A stretch of 35,536 bases of DNA from Cohaesibacter sp. (GCA_025210795.1 JAOAQZ010000006.1:1-35536), one strand, 5' to 3'; positions 8,582-18,709 are shown, counted from the stretch's first letter. Translations and numbers: made by a program. Notes: a model not told the origin generated them from the letters alone.

Positions 8582-11242
8582 ATGACGCAGGCTGACTATG
8601 CCAGCGCGCCCAATAAGGGACGATTCCGTTTTTTCTCGTCTATTGCTCGACACAGAGCAATGACAGGGGAAACACTGTCCAGCCATGCTCGCCTTCTCGC
8701 TCGCCCCAATTATTTCCAGCTCGTTCGAGAGGAGCCCCTACTCCGTCAGGTTATCCCTGTTGTCATCCTCGTGTTTTTCGGCGTCATCGTCTTTTGGCGA
8801 AGCTCGGAACTCATGGCCAAACATGAACAACTAGACCTGACCGCTCGCAAGGAAATCCAACTGCTGGCAACCTTGGTAACAGAACGGGTTGCCAATCAGT
8901 TTGACGATTTTACCTTCAAGGCACAGCAGGCCGTCATTACAAATGACGGTTCACAGAATGCTTCAGGTACAAAAGACACCAAAGCTTCAGCCTCCAAAAA
9001 TGTCACCACTGATGAGTCTGCGTCTGACAGCCAGGGACTCTCTTCCTTACCTAAAGCTGCTTCTATGATCGACTCCCCAAAACGGGAAGACTTTCAGGAA
9101 TGGCTTTATAGCGCATTACCCAATACTGACCTTGCAAAGCATTACCAGATTTTCCTGACCGACGAGAATGGCATGATCGTTGCCGCCATACCCAAGGATG
9201 GCACCGACATGCGCAAAACCCTGATTGATCTTCTGGGCCGCTCACAAGCTCTCTCAACGTTTGGCGCAAGCGCTGGTGTACTTGAGATCACCTTACCAAC
9301 AGACGAAACAGCGCTGGGAGCAGTCCATCATTTGGGTGGTGGCCGCGGCTCAGTTACAGTTTTGCGCAATAGCAATGAGCTGTTTGCAAGCTGGCGCCGT
9401 GATCTTTCCAGCAATGTGATTGCCTTTGTGGTTATGAGCGGCATCATCCTGCTCATCGTTTATGCCTTTTTCAGCCAAGGCGCTCGGGCAAGAGAGGCAG
9501 ACAGCATGCATGCCTCCACTACCAACCGCATGGACGCAGCACTCAAGCGCAGCCGCTCTGGTTTGTGGGATTGGGATTTGGCCCGTGGTCATATGTTCTG
9601 GTCGCAAAGCATGTATGATCTATTGGGCATGGAACCTCGGCATGATCTGATCGGTTTTGCAGCCATCAAAGAACGCATTCACCCCCAGGACGGGGATCTT
9701 CACAAGCAGATTGAAGCGCTACTTGAGGCCAATCAGACCATTCTGGACAGGGAATTCCGCATGCGCCATGAGGATGGCCATTGGGTTTGGATACGCATTC
9801 GCGCTGAATTGTCCGTCGGCGGAGGCAATCGCCTGCATTTGATTGGCATTGCAATGGATGTAAGCCAGCAGATCGAGCAAGAAGAGCGCAACAGAATGGC
9901 TGATATGCGTCTTCGCGATTCAGTCGATGCAATTTCCGAAGCTTTTGTATTGTGGGACCGAGACAGCCGGCTTGTTTTGTGTAACCAGCGCTATCGCGAG
10001 CTTTATAATTTGCCCGAGCACAAAGACATTACCGGTTTGAGCTATAATCAGGTTATGGCCTGCGGTGAGCCACAGGTGCTCCACTTTGAAGAGAGTGACA
10101 AGGCCAGCGATTGCGGTCCGATGAGCAACGGGCAAGAATGTAACCAGACCAATTCCCCAACCTACAAAGCGCAATTGGCTGATGGCCGCTGGCTTCAGAT
10201 CAGCGAGCGTCGCACCAGCGATGGCGGTTTTGTCTCGGTTGGTACAGATATTACTGCCCTTAAAAATCAGGAAACCAGCTTGTTGCAATCTCAGCAGCAA
10301 TTGGAGCACACTGTTTCTGATCTGCGGCAATCCCGTCAGACGCTTGAGCTTCAAGCCCAGCAACTGGTGATTATGACCGAGCAATATGCCAAGGAAAAAG
10401 ATAACGCCGAGGCAGCCAACCGCACCAAGACCCAGTTCCTTGCCAACATTTCTCATGAATTGCGGACACCGCTTAATGCCATTATCGGCTTCTCAGAAGT
10501 GATGAAGCAGGAGATTTTCGGCTCTCTTGGCACCGACAAATATCGCGATTATTGCAACGACATTCACGGCAGCGGTACGTATCTACTGGGGCTAATCGAC
10601 GATATTCTCAATATGTCCCGGTTGGATGATGGCGAAGTAGAGATTGACGCTTCAGCTATTGATCTGGTCAATGTTGCTCGTGTGGCTTGCGATACCAGCA
10701 TACGAAATTCGGCCAAAGAGCGCGGCATTCAGATCACCGATAAGCTGCCAGACGATCTTAAAGCCTTTGCTGACGCTCATCTTGTTGAGCAAGTGCTGGT
10801 TAATCTCATGGACAATGCGGTCAAATTCACTCCTGAAGGGGGCGAGATTTCCCTCTATGGGCATGAAGAAGCAGGGTATGCAGCCGTTACTATTGCCGAC
10901 ACTGGTGTTGGCATTCCGCAAGATGCCATTGATCGCCTGGGACATCCGTTTGAACAGGTTCAGAACCAATTTACCAAGACCCATAAAGGCTCAGGCCTTG
11001 GTCTTAGCATCGCCCGTTCGATCGTCATGCTGAATGGCGGTAGCATGAAAATTCGCTCCCGTATTGGTCAGGGAACACGGATTACAATCCGTCTGCCTCA
11101 AACAGGCCCTGCGGACACCAAAATCCCTATGCAGGCCAAAATGCTGGAATTTTCCGAGCATTCCGATGATGATAAGGGCTCAACACGCCCAGCAAGAGTT
11201 TCTCCCGAGGAGGCTTCTCACGCGGTGACCAGTGCCAACTGA
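8582..11242 (+). CDS. pleC: Membrane PAS-domain sensor histidine kinase, probable PleC
   Basis: This 886-residue inner-membrane kinase has a transmembrane helix at about 57-73, a periplasmic region to about 277 and a second helix at about 278-299. Two PAS regions follow (starting near RSGLWDWD and SEAFVLWDRD), then a coiled coil and the HisKA box NISHELRTPLNAIIGFSEVM with phospho-acceptor His625. The ATPase domain has NLMDNAVKFT, DTGVGIP and GSGLGLSIA. This HisKA subtype and architecture fit PleC/DivJ-type kinases, which act on DivK/PleD to control alphaproteobacterial cell polarity. In Sinorhizobium meliloti, as I recall, pleC lies beside glnE, as here. The start is the ATG at 8582 with AGGAGG 7 bases upstream; an in-frame GTG at 8528 has none. 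The kinase call is firm and the PleC name is moderately supported. Confidence 0.8.
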   Translation: MTQADYASAPNKGRFRFFSSIARHRAMTGETLSSHARLLARPNYFQLVREEPLLRQVIPVVILVFFGVIVFWRSSELMAKHEQLDLTARKEIQLLATLVTERVANQFDDFTFKAQQAVITNDGSQNASGTKDTKASASKNVTTDESASDSQGLSSLPKAASMIDSPKREDFQEWLYSALPNTDLAKHYQIFLTDENGMIVAAIPKDGTDMRKTLIDLLGRSQALSTFGASAGVLEITLPTDETALGAVHHLGGGRGSVTVLRNSNELFASWRRDLSSNVIAFVVMSGIILLIVYAFFSQGARAREADSMHASTTNRMDAALKRSRSGLWDWDLARGHMFWSQSMYDLLGMEPRHDLIGFAAIKERIHPQDGDLHKQIEALLEANQTILDREFRMRHEDGHWVWIRIRAELSVGGGNRLHLIGIAMDVSQQIEQEERNRMADMRLRDSVDAISEAFVLWDRDSRLVLCNQRYRELYNLPEHKDITGLSYNQVMACGEPQVLHFEESDKASDCGPMSNGQECNQTNSPTYKAQLADGRWLQISERRTSDGGFVSVGTDITALKNQETSLLQSQQQLEHTVSDLRQSRQTLELQAQQLVIMTEQYAKEKDNAEAANRTKTQFLANISHELRTPLNAIIGFSEVMKQEIFGSLGTDKYRDYCNDIHGSGTYLLGLIDDILNMSRLDDGEVEIDASAIDLVNVARVACDTSIRNSAKERGIQITDKLPDDLKAFADAHLVEQVLVNLMDNAVKFTPEGGEISLYGHEEAGYAAVTIADTGVGIPQDAIDRLGHPFEQVQNQFTKTHKGSGLGLSIARSIVMLNGGSMKIRSRIGQGTRITIRLPQTGPADTKIPMQAKMLEFSEHSDDDKGSTRPARVSPEEASHAVTSAN

Positions 11243-11276
11243 GCTAAAGCAGCCGCCTCCTAAATAACTGGCAACT

Positions 11277-11314
11277 TGCCCCGGACTAGTGAGCAGTATC
11301 CGGGGCAGTTTTTT
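11277..11314 (+). terminator. Intrinsic terminator of the PleC-like kinase gene
   Basis: TGCCCCGGA (11277-11285) pairs perfectly with TCCGGGGCA (11299-11307), followed by G and TTTTTT. It lies 35 bases past the kinase stop, in the gap between convergent genes. Confidence 0.9.
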
Positions 11315-11370
11315 GAGTGGCCTTCAAATTTCCGCAAGGGAAGCCTTGCTTCGAAAAGTTGCGCCCAAGG

Positions 11371-14355
11371 CTATTCGCCTTCCTTTGCATCCAGTGGCCC
11401 TACCAAACGCTCAAAACAGCTTCTTGCAGCGACTTGGCAATCCTTAAGGCGTAATTCCAGCTGGGTTATGTCAGGTTCCTCTCCGGCCTTTGCAATGACT
11501 TGCTTCAGGCCATCTGAGGCGGCATGAGGGTCAAAACTGCCATCAAGACAAACGCGCAGGATTTGCGTTAGATTGTGATAGAGCCGAATTGCAGGGAGAA
11601 GATTGTCAGCATCCTCTGCTGTGATCAGCCCCTCATCGACACACAGGCGCAAGGTTTCAGCTGTATTGGCATGCAAGATTTTTGGGTGCTTATGAGCATG
11701 AATAAGCTGCAGGGTCTGGGCAATAAATTCCACATCGACTAGCCCGCCGGCAACCTGCTTGATGTGCCACGGATTTTCGGTGTGCTTTTCCTTACCAATT
11801 CGCGTGCGCATATCAGCAACATCGGCCTTGATCTTGCCTGCGTCTCGCTCGCTTGCCAAGACAGAGACAATTTCCTTTCGCACAATATCGCTAAAGCCCT
11901 CATCCGCGGCAACGATACGAGCCCGCGTGAGCGCCATATGCTCCCATGTCCAGGCATCCTTGGCGTGATAGGAGCGGAAAGAGGAAAGCGATGTTGCCAA
12001 AGGCCCTGAATTGCCGGATGGACGCAGGCGGAAGTCAACCTCATAGAGCTCTCCCTCGCCCGTTGGGGCGGATAGAGCAGTGATCAGGCGCTGTGTGAGA
12101 CGTGTAAAATACTGGCTCGGGGCAAGCGGCTTGTCTCCGTCCGACCATTTTGCATCCGGGTCATGATCGTAGAGCAGCATCAGATCAAGGTCTGAGCCGG
12201 CCGTCATTTCCCTGCCGCCCAACTTCCCAAGTGCGATAACGGCGACCTTGCCGCCGGGAATTTTCCCGTGTCGCCGCTCCAGCTCTTGCTGACTGAATTT
12301 AAGCAGGTGACGAATGATCACGCCAGCCAGCATGGCATAGGCAGCCCCGGCCTGAGAGGCCGAGATGGCGCCCATCAAAATTCGCACGCCAACCAAAAAG
12401 AGTTGTTCCTGTCCGAAAATTCTGGCGCCATCCAAAGCATCTTCATAGCAGGTGGCTTCGCGCAGCATCCGCGACAGGCGAGCATCAAGACTTTCGCGCT
12501 CCAGCATATCGCCAAAGAAGGCGGGATCCAGCAGGGCGTCAATCACGCGCGGGCGACGGCTCACCGTTTGGGCCAAGCGGGGCGATGCCCCCAAGACGAT
12601 TGCGAGCGTTTCCAGCATTTGAGGATTGTTACGCAGCAACGAGAAGAGCTGAATGCCCGATGGCAGAACGCCAAGGAAGCTATTGAAAGACAAGAAGGCT
12701 TTATCGGGATTGTCCGTATTGGCCAGGGCCTGCAGCAAGACTGGCGTGATCTCTGTCAGCCTTTCACGCGCTTTGGTGGAGCGCGTGGCAGCATAGCGGC
12801 CAAAATGCCAAGAGCGAACGGTTTCTGTCACAATTTTGGGAGACTGAAAGCCCATACGGGACAGGGTATCGAGGGTTTCCGGGTCATCATCCTCGCCGGT
12901 AAAGACCAGATTTCCTCCGCTTTCCGCCCCAAGCTCCTGCTCATCTTCAAACAGGGCCGCATAATGGCCTTGCACGCATTCGAGCCAGCTGCGCATATCA
13001 CTTTTAAAGCTGTCAAGATCGGCATATCCCATCATGCGGGCAATTTCTGCGACACCCTCGTCGCCATCAGGCATGTTATGGGTCTGTTCGTCACGCTGCA
13101 TCTGAATGCGGTGTTCGACTTTACGAAGGAATTCGTAAGCCTCGGGCAGCTCATCGCGTGCATGCGGTTCAATCCATGTCAGCTTGACTAACTCGCCAAG
13201 CATCGGGATGGTCTCGCGCCCTCTTAAGGCCGGATTGCGCCCCCCTGCAATCAATTGCTGGGTCTGAACATAAAATTCGATCTCACGGATGCCGCCACGC
13301 CCAAGCTTTACGTTATGGCCTTTGATGGCAATAGCCCCATGCCCCTTGTGGGCGTGGATTTGGCGCTTGATGGAATGAACATCAGCAAGAGCGGCATAAT
13401 CGAAATATTTGCGCCAGATAAAGGGGGCAATCTCTCCAAGGAAATAGTCGCCCGCCTTGATATCGCCTGCGCAGGTCCGTGCCTTGATAAGAGCCGCCCG
13501 TTCCCAGTTTTGGCCCATGCTTTCATAATATTGCAGGGCACCCAGAACCGCCATAGCGGGCGGTGTGGCACCTGGATCCGGGCGCAGGCGCAGGTCAGTG
13601 CGAAACACATAGCCGTCGGCTGTCCGGTCCTGCATGATTTTGACCAATTGCTTGGTCATGCGCACAAAGATCGTGCCCATTTCCCACTTGTCTTTGCAAG
13701 GGGCTATTTCAGAATCATAAAGGACAATCAGATCAATATCGGAGGAATAGTTCAACTCCCCTGCCCCATGTTTGCCCATGGCAAGGGCAAAATATCCGCA
13801 GCCCTCTTCAGGCTGATCCGGATTGGGCAGCACCAGTTTGCCGCGGCGGTGATTTTCCTTAAGCAAAAAGCGGATGGCCCCGCTCAAGGTCGCATCAGCA
13901 ATATCGGTGAGCGCATTGGTCACCTGCTTTACCGTCCAAAGGCCAGCGATATCCGCAAGGCCTAGCGTAAGAGCCGCTTCCTGCTTGATAAGGCGCAGGT
14001 GGCGCATGACCTCGGCTTCGGTTGACAGGTCGTGATGGATTGCCTTTTCAACCAAAGAGGCAATCTGTGCCTTGGGTTCTGAAGACAGGATCCGTTCAAG
14101 CCGGAGCAGATCCTTTAGAACCAGATCACGCAAATAAGGTGCGGTTTCAAAAATACCGCCCAGAAGACCAGAGATATTCTCCGCGCTGAGATAAGAGCGC
14201 AGTGCTGCGCCTTGGGGCTCTTCTGCATTTTGCAGCCCGTCCAGCTTTTCATAGAGCGGGATGAGTGTTTCTTCTGGGCTGGCAAGGCTTGGTATGGCTT
14301 TTGCGTTTGACCAGAATTCAGACATCCCGATATTTGCTGGCTGCACTGCAGTCAT
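11371..14355 (-). CDS. glnE: Bifunctional glutamine synthetase adenylyltransferase/deadenylase
   Basis: This 994-residue cytosolic enzyme adds and removes AMP on glutamine synthetase in response to PII proteins, tuning nitrogen assimilation. Two nucleotidyltransferase halves are visible. The N-terminal half (deadenylylation in the family) has YSSDIDLIVLYD with D206 and D208. The C-terminal half (adenylylation) has LGGREMTAGSDLDLMLLYD with D722 and D724. Both pairs of metal-binding Asp are intact, and the length is slightly above E. coli GlnE (about 946). The start ATG has GGGGGGAG close upstream. It is the last gene of a minus-strand run with the two-component pair (gaps of 72 and 56 bases), consistent with co-transcription, and it converges on the PleC-like kinase. 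Confidence 0.96.
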   Translation of the reverse strand: MTAVQPANIGMSEFWSNAKAIPSLASPEETLIPLYEKLDGLQNAEEPQGAALRSYLSAENISGLLGGIFETAPYLRDLVLKDLLRLERILSSEPKAQIASLVEKAIHHDLSTEAEVMRHLRLIKQEAALTLGLADIAGLWTVKQVTNALTDIADATLSGAIRFLLKENHRRGKLVLPNPDQPEEGCGYFALAMGKHGAGELNYSSDIDLIVLYDSEIAPCKDKWEMGTIFVRMTKQLVKIMQDRTADGYVFRTDLRLRPDPGATPPAMAVLGALQYYESMGQNWERAALIKARTCAGDIKAGDYFLGEIAPFIWRKYFDYAALADVHSIKRQIHAHKGHGAIAIKGHNVKLGRGGIREIEFYVQTQQLIAGGRNPALRGRETIPMLGELVKLTWIEPHARDELPEAYEFLRKVEHRIQMQRDEQTHNMPDGDEGVAEIARMMGYADLDSFKSDMRSWLECVQGHYAALFEDEQELGAESGGNLVFTGEDDDPETLDTLSRMGFQSPKIVTETVRSWHFGRYAATRSTKARERLTEITPVLLQALANTDNPDKAFLSFNSFLGVLPSGIQLFSLLRNNPQMLETLAIVLGASPRLAQTVSRRPRVIDALLDPAFFGDMLERESLDARLSRMLREATCYEDALDGARIFGQEQLFLVGVRILMGAISASQAGAAYAMLAGVIIRHLLKFSQQELERRHGKIPGGKVAVIALGKLGGREMTAGSDLDLMLLYDHDPDAKWSDGDKPLAPSQYFTRLTQRLITALSAPTGEGELYEVDFRLRPSGNSGPLATSLSSFRSYHAKDAWTWEHMALTRARIVAADEGFSDIVRKEIVSVLASERDAGKIKADVADMRTRIGKEKHTENPWHIKQVAGGLVDVEFIAQTLQLIHAHKHPKILHANTAETLRLCVDEGLITAEDADNLLPAIRLYHNLTQILRVCLDGSFDPHAASDGLKQVIAKAGEEPDITQLELRLKDCQVAARSCFERLVGPLDAKEGE

Positions 14356-14427
14356 GCGGCTCCCCCCTTTATGTAAAGTCCTGTCTTGCCACCCCTTTGC
14401 TTTAGAAAAGAGCGGTCAAGAATTCTT

Positions 14428-15894
14428 CTAGTCCTCAGGCTCTTCTTTCTTCTCCTCCAGTTTGGAAAAGAAGATAGAGAAAATCAGCCCCGGATCATTA
14501 TCGTCCAGTTCAATTTTTGCCTCATGAAGGCTGGCAACTGCATTGACTAGACTCAAACCAAGCCCACTTCCCGGCTGAGTTCGACTTTTATCCAGCCGCA
14601 CAAATCGTTGTAGCACACGCTGCCGATCTTCCTGAGCAATCCCCGGGCCATTGTCGCGCACACTGAGGCGGATCGTGTCATCAGTAGTTTCGACCGAGAC
14701 ATGGATTTTTGCCTGCTGCGGCAGAGCATCATCACTTGTTAGCTCTGCCCGTTGCCCCGCCACATGGCGCACCGCATATTTCAAGGCGTTATCAATGAGA
14801 TTGGCAATAGCTTGAGAGATTAGCTCCCGATTGCCTGATATAACTTGCCCGGATGGAGAAGACCAGGTTAGCTCGGCCTCTTCATCTTCTGCCACGGGTT
14901 CATAAAGCTCAGCCATATCAGCGGCAATGGCCCCGATATCGAGAGGCGCTTTTTCAATCTGGGTGGACTTTGCCTCAACACGGGCAATGCGCAAAAGCGC
15001 ATCAAAGGTGCGGATCAGGCTTTCTGATTCCTCCAATGTCTGCTCAAGTGCCTCGCGGTAGGTCTCCTCATTGGCGCTGGGGCTGGCAAGGGTCAATTCC
15101 ACACGATTACGCAGGCGCGTCAGGGGTGTTTTCAGATCGTGGGCGATATTGTCGGACACCTCTTTAAGGCCCTGCATCAGCCCTTCAATACGCGACAGCA
15201 TGACATTGAGACTGTCGGAAAGGCGGTCAAATTCATCGCCCGCTTGGGTGACCGGCAGGCGTTCATCCAATTGGCCCGCCATGATATGGCGCGAGGCAAC
15301 GGCGATCATATCAATGCGCTTGAGTACCTTTCGCGAGACAAAAAGCCACGCAAGGAGAGCAAGGAAAATCAGCAGAATGCCAGAGACGATGAAGGCTTGC
15401 TCAACGACCTGACGGAATGTTTCCCGCTCGCCAATATCACGCCCGACTAACAGACGATAGCCGCCAAAGGTTTCATACACATTGACCACGGCCTTATATT
15501 GCTTGGGTTGGGACACTTCCCCCAGCCGCTGATAGGGCACAGCCTGATCAATGGAGCCGCGCTTTTCCATGACCCATTTGGGAAGTGCTGCAACATTGCC
15601 CGCTACATAATGGCCGCGAAAGTCGGTGACCAGATACAGGCTGGCACCGGGCTGGCGTGAGCGATCCTCAATCACTTTCACAAGGGTTGCAAGCCCCCCT
15701 GCCCGATATCGCTCCACCAAGCCGCGCACCTCCAGCTGGATGGTGGAGTTGAGCTGGCGGGTCATTAGAACCTGGGTATTAAAGGCAATATAGACAATCA
15801 GAAAGGTAGCAAAAATCGTGAAAATAATCAGATAGATGGCAGACAGCTTGAACGCTGTTGTTCGCATTGTCTTGTTAAGAGAGCTGAGTGCCAC
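14428..15894 (-). CDS. HAMP-domain sensor histidine kinase of a two-component pair
   Basis: This 488-residue inner-membrane kinase has transmembrane helices at about 16-38 and 167-187 around a periplasmic sensor region, then a HAMP linker. The HisKA box NIAHDLKTPLTRLRNRVELT carries phospho-acceptor His252. The ATPase domain has NLIDNALKYA, DNGPGIA and GSGLGLSLVNAVA. The start is a GTG at 15894 with GGAAG nine bases upstream; the ATG at 15867 is an alternative without a clear ribosome site. It follows its OmpR-type partner by 56 bases and precedes glnE by 72. The same pair between degP and glnE is, from memory, usual in rhizobia, but its stimulus is not evident here. Proximity to degP suggests envelope stress, as inference. 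Confidence 0.92.
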   Translation of the reverse strand: MALSSLNKTMRTTAFKLSAIYLIIFTIFATFLIVYIAFNTQVLMTRQLNSTIQLEVRGLVERYRAGGLATLVKVIEDRSRQPGASLYLVTDFRGHYVAGNVAALPKWVMEKRGSIDQAVPYQRLGEVSQPKQYKAVVNVYETFGGYRLLVGRDIGERETFRQVVEQAFIVSGILLIFLALLAWLFVSRKVLKRIDMIAVASRHIMAGQLDERLPVTQAGDEFDRLSDSLNVMLSRIEGLMQGLKEVSDNIAHDLKTPLTRLRNRVELTLASPSANEETYREALEQTLEESESLIRTFDALLRIARVEAKSTQIEKAPLDIGAIAADMAELYEPVAEDEEAELTWSSPSGQVISGNRELISQAIANLIDNALKYAVRHVAGQRAELTSDDALPQQAKIHVSVETTDDTIRLSVRDNGPGIAQEDRQRVLQRFVRLDKSRTQPGSGLGLSLVNAVASLHEAKIELDDNDPGLIFSIFFSKLEEKKEEPED

Positions 15895-15950
15895 GTGTGA
15901 TATCTTCCCTGAACGCCCTATACCGCTTATTGCCCGTAAGGGCCTTTAAT

Positions 15951-16628
15951 CTAGACCGGTTCGCGCAGGCTATAGCCAGAGCCGCGGATGGTTTGCAGCA
16001 AGGCAGGCTCGAACCCCTTATCGATTTTTGAGCGCAGGCGCGAGATGTGAACATCAATCACATTGGTCTGGGGGTCGAAATGATAATCCCAGACATTTTC
16101 AAGCAGCATGGTACGGGTGACAACCTGACCGGCATTTTTCATAAGATATTCCAGCAAGCGGAACTCACGCGGCTGGAGGATGATGGGTTCTCCATCACGC
16201 TTGACGCTATGGGCCAGACGGTCAAGCTCAAGACCTCCAACCCGGTAGCTAGTTTCCACTTCGCCGGGGGTGCGGCGGCGGGCCATAACCTCAATACGCG
16301 CCAGCAATTCGGTAAAGGCATAGGGTTTGGTCAGGTAATCATCGCCCCCTGCACGAAGGCCGGTGACGCGGTCATCCACCTCGCCAAGGGCAGAGAGGAT
16401 CAGAACCGGTGTTTCATCGCCTTCGGCACGGCGCTGTTCGATGATTGACAGCCCATCGCGCTTTGGGAGCATCCGGTCCACAATAAGGACATCATATTGC
16501 TTGCTAGAGGCCAGCATATATCCCTCATCACCATCTGCTGCATGGTCGCACATATGGCCAGCTTCCTTGAGGCCTTTGATCAGGTAAGCAGCTGCCTCTG
16601 TGTCGTCTTCAATGATCAGAACTTGCAT
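15951..16628 (-). CDS. OmpR/PhoB-family response regulator
   Basis: This 225-residue DNA-binding regulator has a complete receiver: acidic residues in IIEDD, phospho-acceptor Asp51 in LIVDRMLPKRDG and Lys101 in YLTKPYAF. A winged-helix domain (about 130-222) follows, with REFRLLEYLMKNAGQVVTRTM and DVHISRLRSK. It is the partner of the HAMP kinase just downstream. The start is an ATG with AAAGGA about 11 bases upstream. A 199-base gap separates it from degP upstream, room for its own promoter. The target genes are unknown; degP is an obvious candidate by neighbourhood only. Confidence 0.94.
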   Translation of the reverse strand: MQVLIIEDDTEAAAYLIKGLKEAGHMCDHAADGDEGYMLASSKQYDVLIVDRMLPKRDGLSIIEQRRAEGDETPVLILSALGEVDDRVTGLRAGGDDYLTKPYAFTELLARIEVMARRRTPGEVETSYRVGGLELDRLAHSVKRDGEPIILQPREFRLLEYLMKNAGQVVTRTMLLENVWDYHFDPQTNVIDVHISRLRSKIDKGFEPALLQTIRGSGYSLREPV

Positions 16629-16783
16629 GCCTGTACGCGTCCTTTGCGGTCCCAGAATTACTTTGCTTGATTATATCGGCAAATCCTTCGTTTAGAAGGG
16701 ATTTTCCATTAAAAAAGGGAAAGCTTTTGACAGCCTCCCCTCTTTTATCAATCAGCCGGTTGCCGTGTGAGGGCCTGTGTGGA

Positions 16784-16809
16784 GGAAGAGGCGTGCGAGC
16801 TCCTCTTCC
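16784..16809. other. Stem-loop between degP and the response regulator
   Basis: GGAAGAGG (16784-16791) pairs perfectly with CCTCTTCC (16802-16809) just past the degP stop. No T-tract follows on the minus strand, so it could be a partial terminator or an mRNA-stabilising element at the end of degP. Confidence 0.4.
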
Positions 16810-16827
16810 CCCTCACAATTCAGCAGA

Positions 16828-18366
16828 TTATTTTTTCAGCGGCAAGGCCACAAAGCGGATGCCGTTTCCGGCTTTGATGCGCATCAGTACCGTTTTGCGC
16901 CCGTCTTTTTTTACCGCTTCAATCTGTTTTTTGACGTCCGCTACGCTATTGACCGCTTTGCCGGCAACAGACTGGATGACATCGCCCTTGCGAAGCGCTT
17001 TTTCGGCGGCAATGGATGCAGGCTCCACATTGCTGATGACAACGCCATCCCCTTCAGGGTTGGATTGAAGCTGAAGGCCGAACTCTTCCATCATGGCAGG
17101 TTTGACCGGCTCTTCTGGCGTGGTCTGGCCGCTTGCCTGTTGCTCAAGCTGGTCGGGGAACAGGCCAAGATTGACCTTGATCTCAATTTCCTTGCCACCG
17201 CGCCAGACGGTGAGGATCACATCGGTGTTTGGGTCCTTACGGCCAACTTCACGGGCCAGTTCACGTGTGGTTTTGACAATGGTGCCATCAACGGCGAGGA
17301 TCACATCACCTTGCTGAATACCGGCTTTCATGGCAGGTGATTTCTCATCAAGGCTGGTTACCATTGCGCCAGCTGCGTCAGACAGGCCCAAGCTATCAGC
17401 AATATCGTCGGTTACCGCCTGAATGCGCACACCAAGCCAGCCGCGTTTGACTTTACCGCCATTTTTCAGATCCTTGATCACGTCTGCTGCAACCTCGGAC
17501 GGGATGGCAAACGCGATCCCCACATTGCCGCCAGACGGTGAGAAAATTGCGGTATTCACACCAATCACTTCCCCTTTAAGGTTGAAGGTTGGACCACCGG
17601 AATTGCCTTTATTGACCGCTGCATCAATCTGGATAAAGCTTTCATAATTGCGGGCATTAATATCACGCCCGTGAGCGGAGACGATACCAGCCGTTACCGA
17701 ACCGCCAAGGCCAAACGGGTTACCCACGGCCACGACCCATTGGCCCACCGGGGGAAGATCCGTGGCGAACTTCACATAGGTAAACTTTTTGTCGCTGTCT
17801 TTTACCTTAAGCAGCGCCAGATCAGAGCGAGCATCGGAGCCAACCAGATCTGCTTTAAGCTCGGTTCCATCATCCATGACAAGAGTGAATTCGCTTCCCT
17901 TATCAATCACGTGATGATTGGTCACGACAAAGCCATCTTCAGAGATGAAGAAGCCGGACCCTTGAGACTGGCCATAACGGGGCTTGGGAGCTGGACGCTT
18001 TTCGCCCTCACCCTGCTCGCCTTCTCCAAAACGCTTGAAGAAGCGATTGAAAGGATGGTCTTTTGGCAGATCTCTAAAGCCGGGAATATCGGGCAGACCG
18101 AAGCTTCCCTGACCGCCACCATCAGAGATTTTGGTTTTGACCTGTACAGAGACAACAGCAGGCTTTACCGCCTTTACAACGCCAGAAAAATCAACCGGCA
18201 CAGCAGGTGTGGTCACGGAAACAGCTTCGGCTGAGGCTGTGCTACCACCGGCAACAAGCGCAGGCGCTGCAACCCCTGCAACCAGTCCCAGCGACAGGGC
18301 CGATCCCAAAAGAACCTTTTTAACGGATGCGCGTTTTGGGGACTGATCATGTACAATATTGGTCAT
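16828..18366 (-). CDS. degP: Do-family periplasmic serine protease/chaperone (DegP/HtrA)
   Basis: This 512-residue envelope quality-control protease degrades misfolded periplasmic proteins. A long N-terminal export signal with a hydrophobic core at about 17-40 is followed by a trypsin-like domain. The catalytic triad is intact: His152 in TNHHVI, Asp182 in ARSDLALL and Ser256 in GNSGGP. Two PDZ domains follow (about 295-385 and 420-505), as in DegP/DegQ. The N-terminal loop is rich in Gly, Glu and Lys (about 82-130), a variable feature of the family. GGAGAG lies upstream of the ATG. It sits just upstream of a response regulator and kinase, which suggests an envelope-stress unit. Confidence 0.95.
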   Translation of the reverse strand: MTNIVHDQSPKRASVKKVLLGSALSLGLVAGVAAPALVAGGSTASAEAVSVTTPAVPVDFSGVVKAVKPAVVSVQVKTKISDGGGQGSFGLPDIPGFRDLPKDHPFNRFFKRFGEGEQGEGEKRPAPKPRYGQSQGSGFFISEDGFVVTNHHVIDKGSEFTLVMDDGTELKADLVGSDARSDLALLKVKDSDKKFTYVKFATDLPPVGQWVVAVGNPFGLGGSVTAGIVSAHGRDINARNYESFIQIDAAVNKGNSGGPTFNLKGEVIGVNTAIFSPSGGNVGIAFAIPSEVAADVIKDLKNGGKVKRGWLGVRIQAVTDDIADSLGLSDAAGAMVTSLDEKSPAMKAGIQQGDVILAVDGTIVKTTRELAREVGRKDPNTDVILTVWRGGKEIEIKVNLGLFPDQLEQQASGQTTPEEPVKPAMMEEFGLQLQSNPEGDGVVISNVEPASIAAEKALRKGDVIQSVAGKAVNSVADVKKQIEAVKKDGRKTVLMRIKAGNGIRFVALPLKK

Positions 18367-18709
18367 TTTTTCGTCTCTCCGATCGGGTCCTGGATTTCTT
18401 TTTAAATCCTCGCCCTTAGTCTTGAGCCAGAAGGTAAACTATAGCTTTGGTTGATTTGACAAGCCTCATTTCGTGGCTTGCCGTTCTTGTTGTTTGTTTC
18501 CTGATAGCTATCATATAAGGATCAAATTGCGTTGGTGAGGTGGCTGGATTGATTAAAGATTGGTAATCTTGAATAATTCACTTTACCCTATAAAAATCAA
18601 TTATTTAGCAAAATAAAATTTCTGTTACATTGCATCCACCCCAAATGGTACATCCAAGACTGGTCATCAATCCGGCATGTTTTTGCCACATTCCCCAAAT
18701 GAGTGGGCT
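18367..18709. promoter_or_regulatory. 343-base gene-free region carrying the degP promoter
   Basis: This gap lies between the degP start and the Hsp70-like gene's stop. It holds a CAAGCC/GGCTTG inverted repeat (18460-18480), a perfect 12-base palindrome TGATAGCTATCA (18502-18513) and a very A/T-rich stretch (about 18560-18640). One or both repeats may be operators for degP. I could not find a clear -35/-10 pair, and no terminator with a T-tract follows the Hsp70-like gene. Confidence 0.4.

Noticed and set aside
12268..13191. 307-codon plus-strand open frame antisense to glnE
   Set aside because: It lies wholly within the glnE coding region, and its translation has no domain features; long antisense frames are common opposite conserved coding sequence.
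13255..13965. 236-codon plus-strand open frame antisense to glnE
   Set aside because: Same reason: it is a shadow of glnE with no independent start signal or motif.
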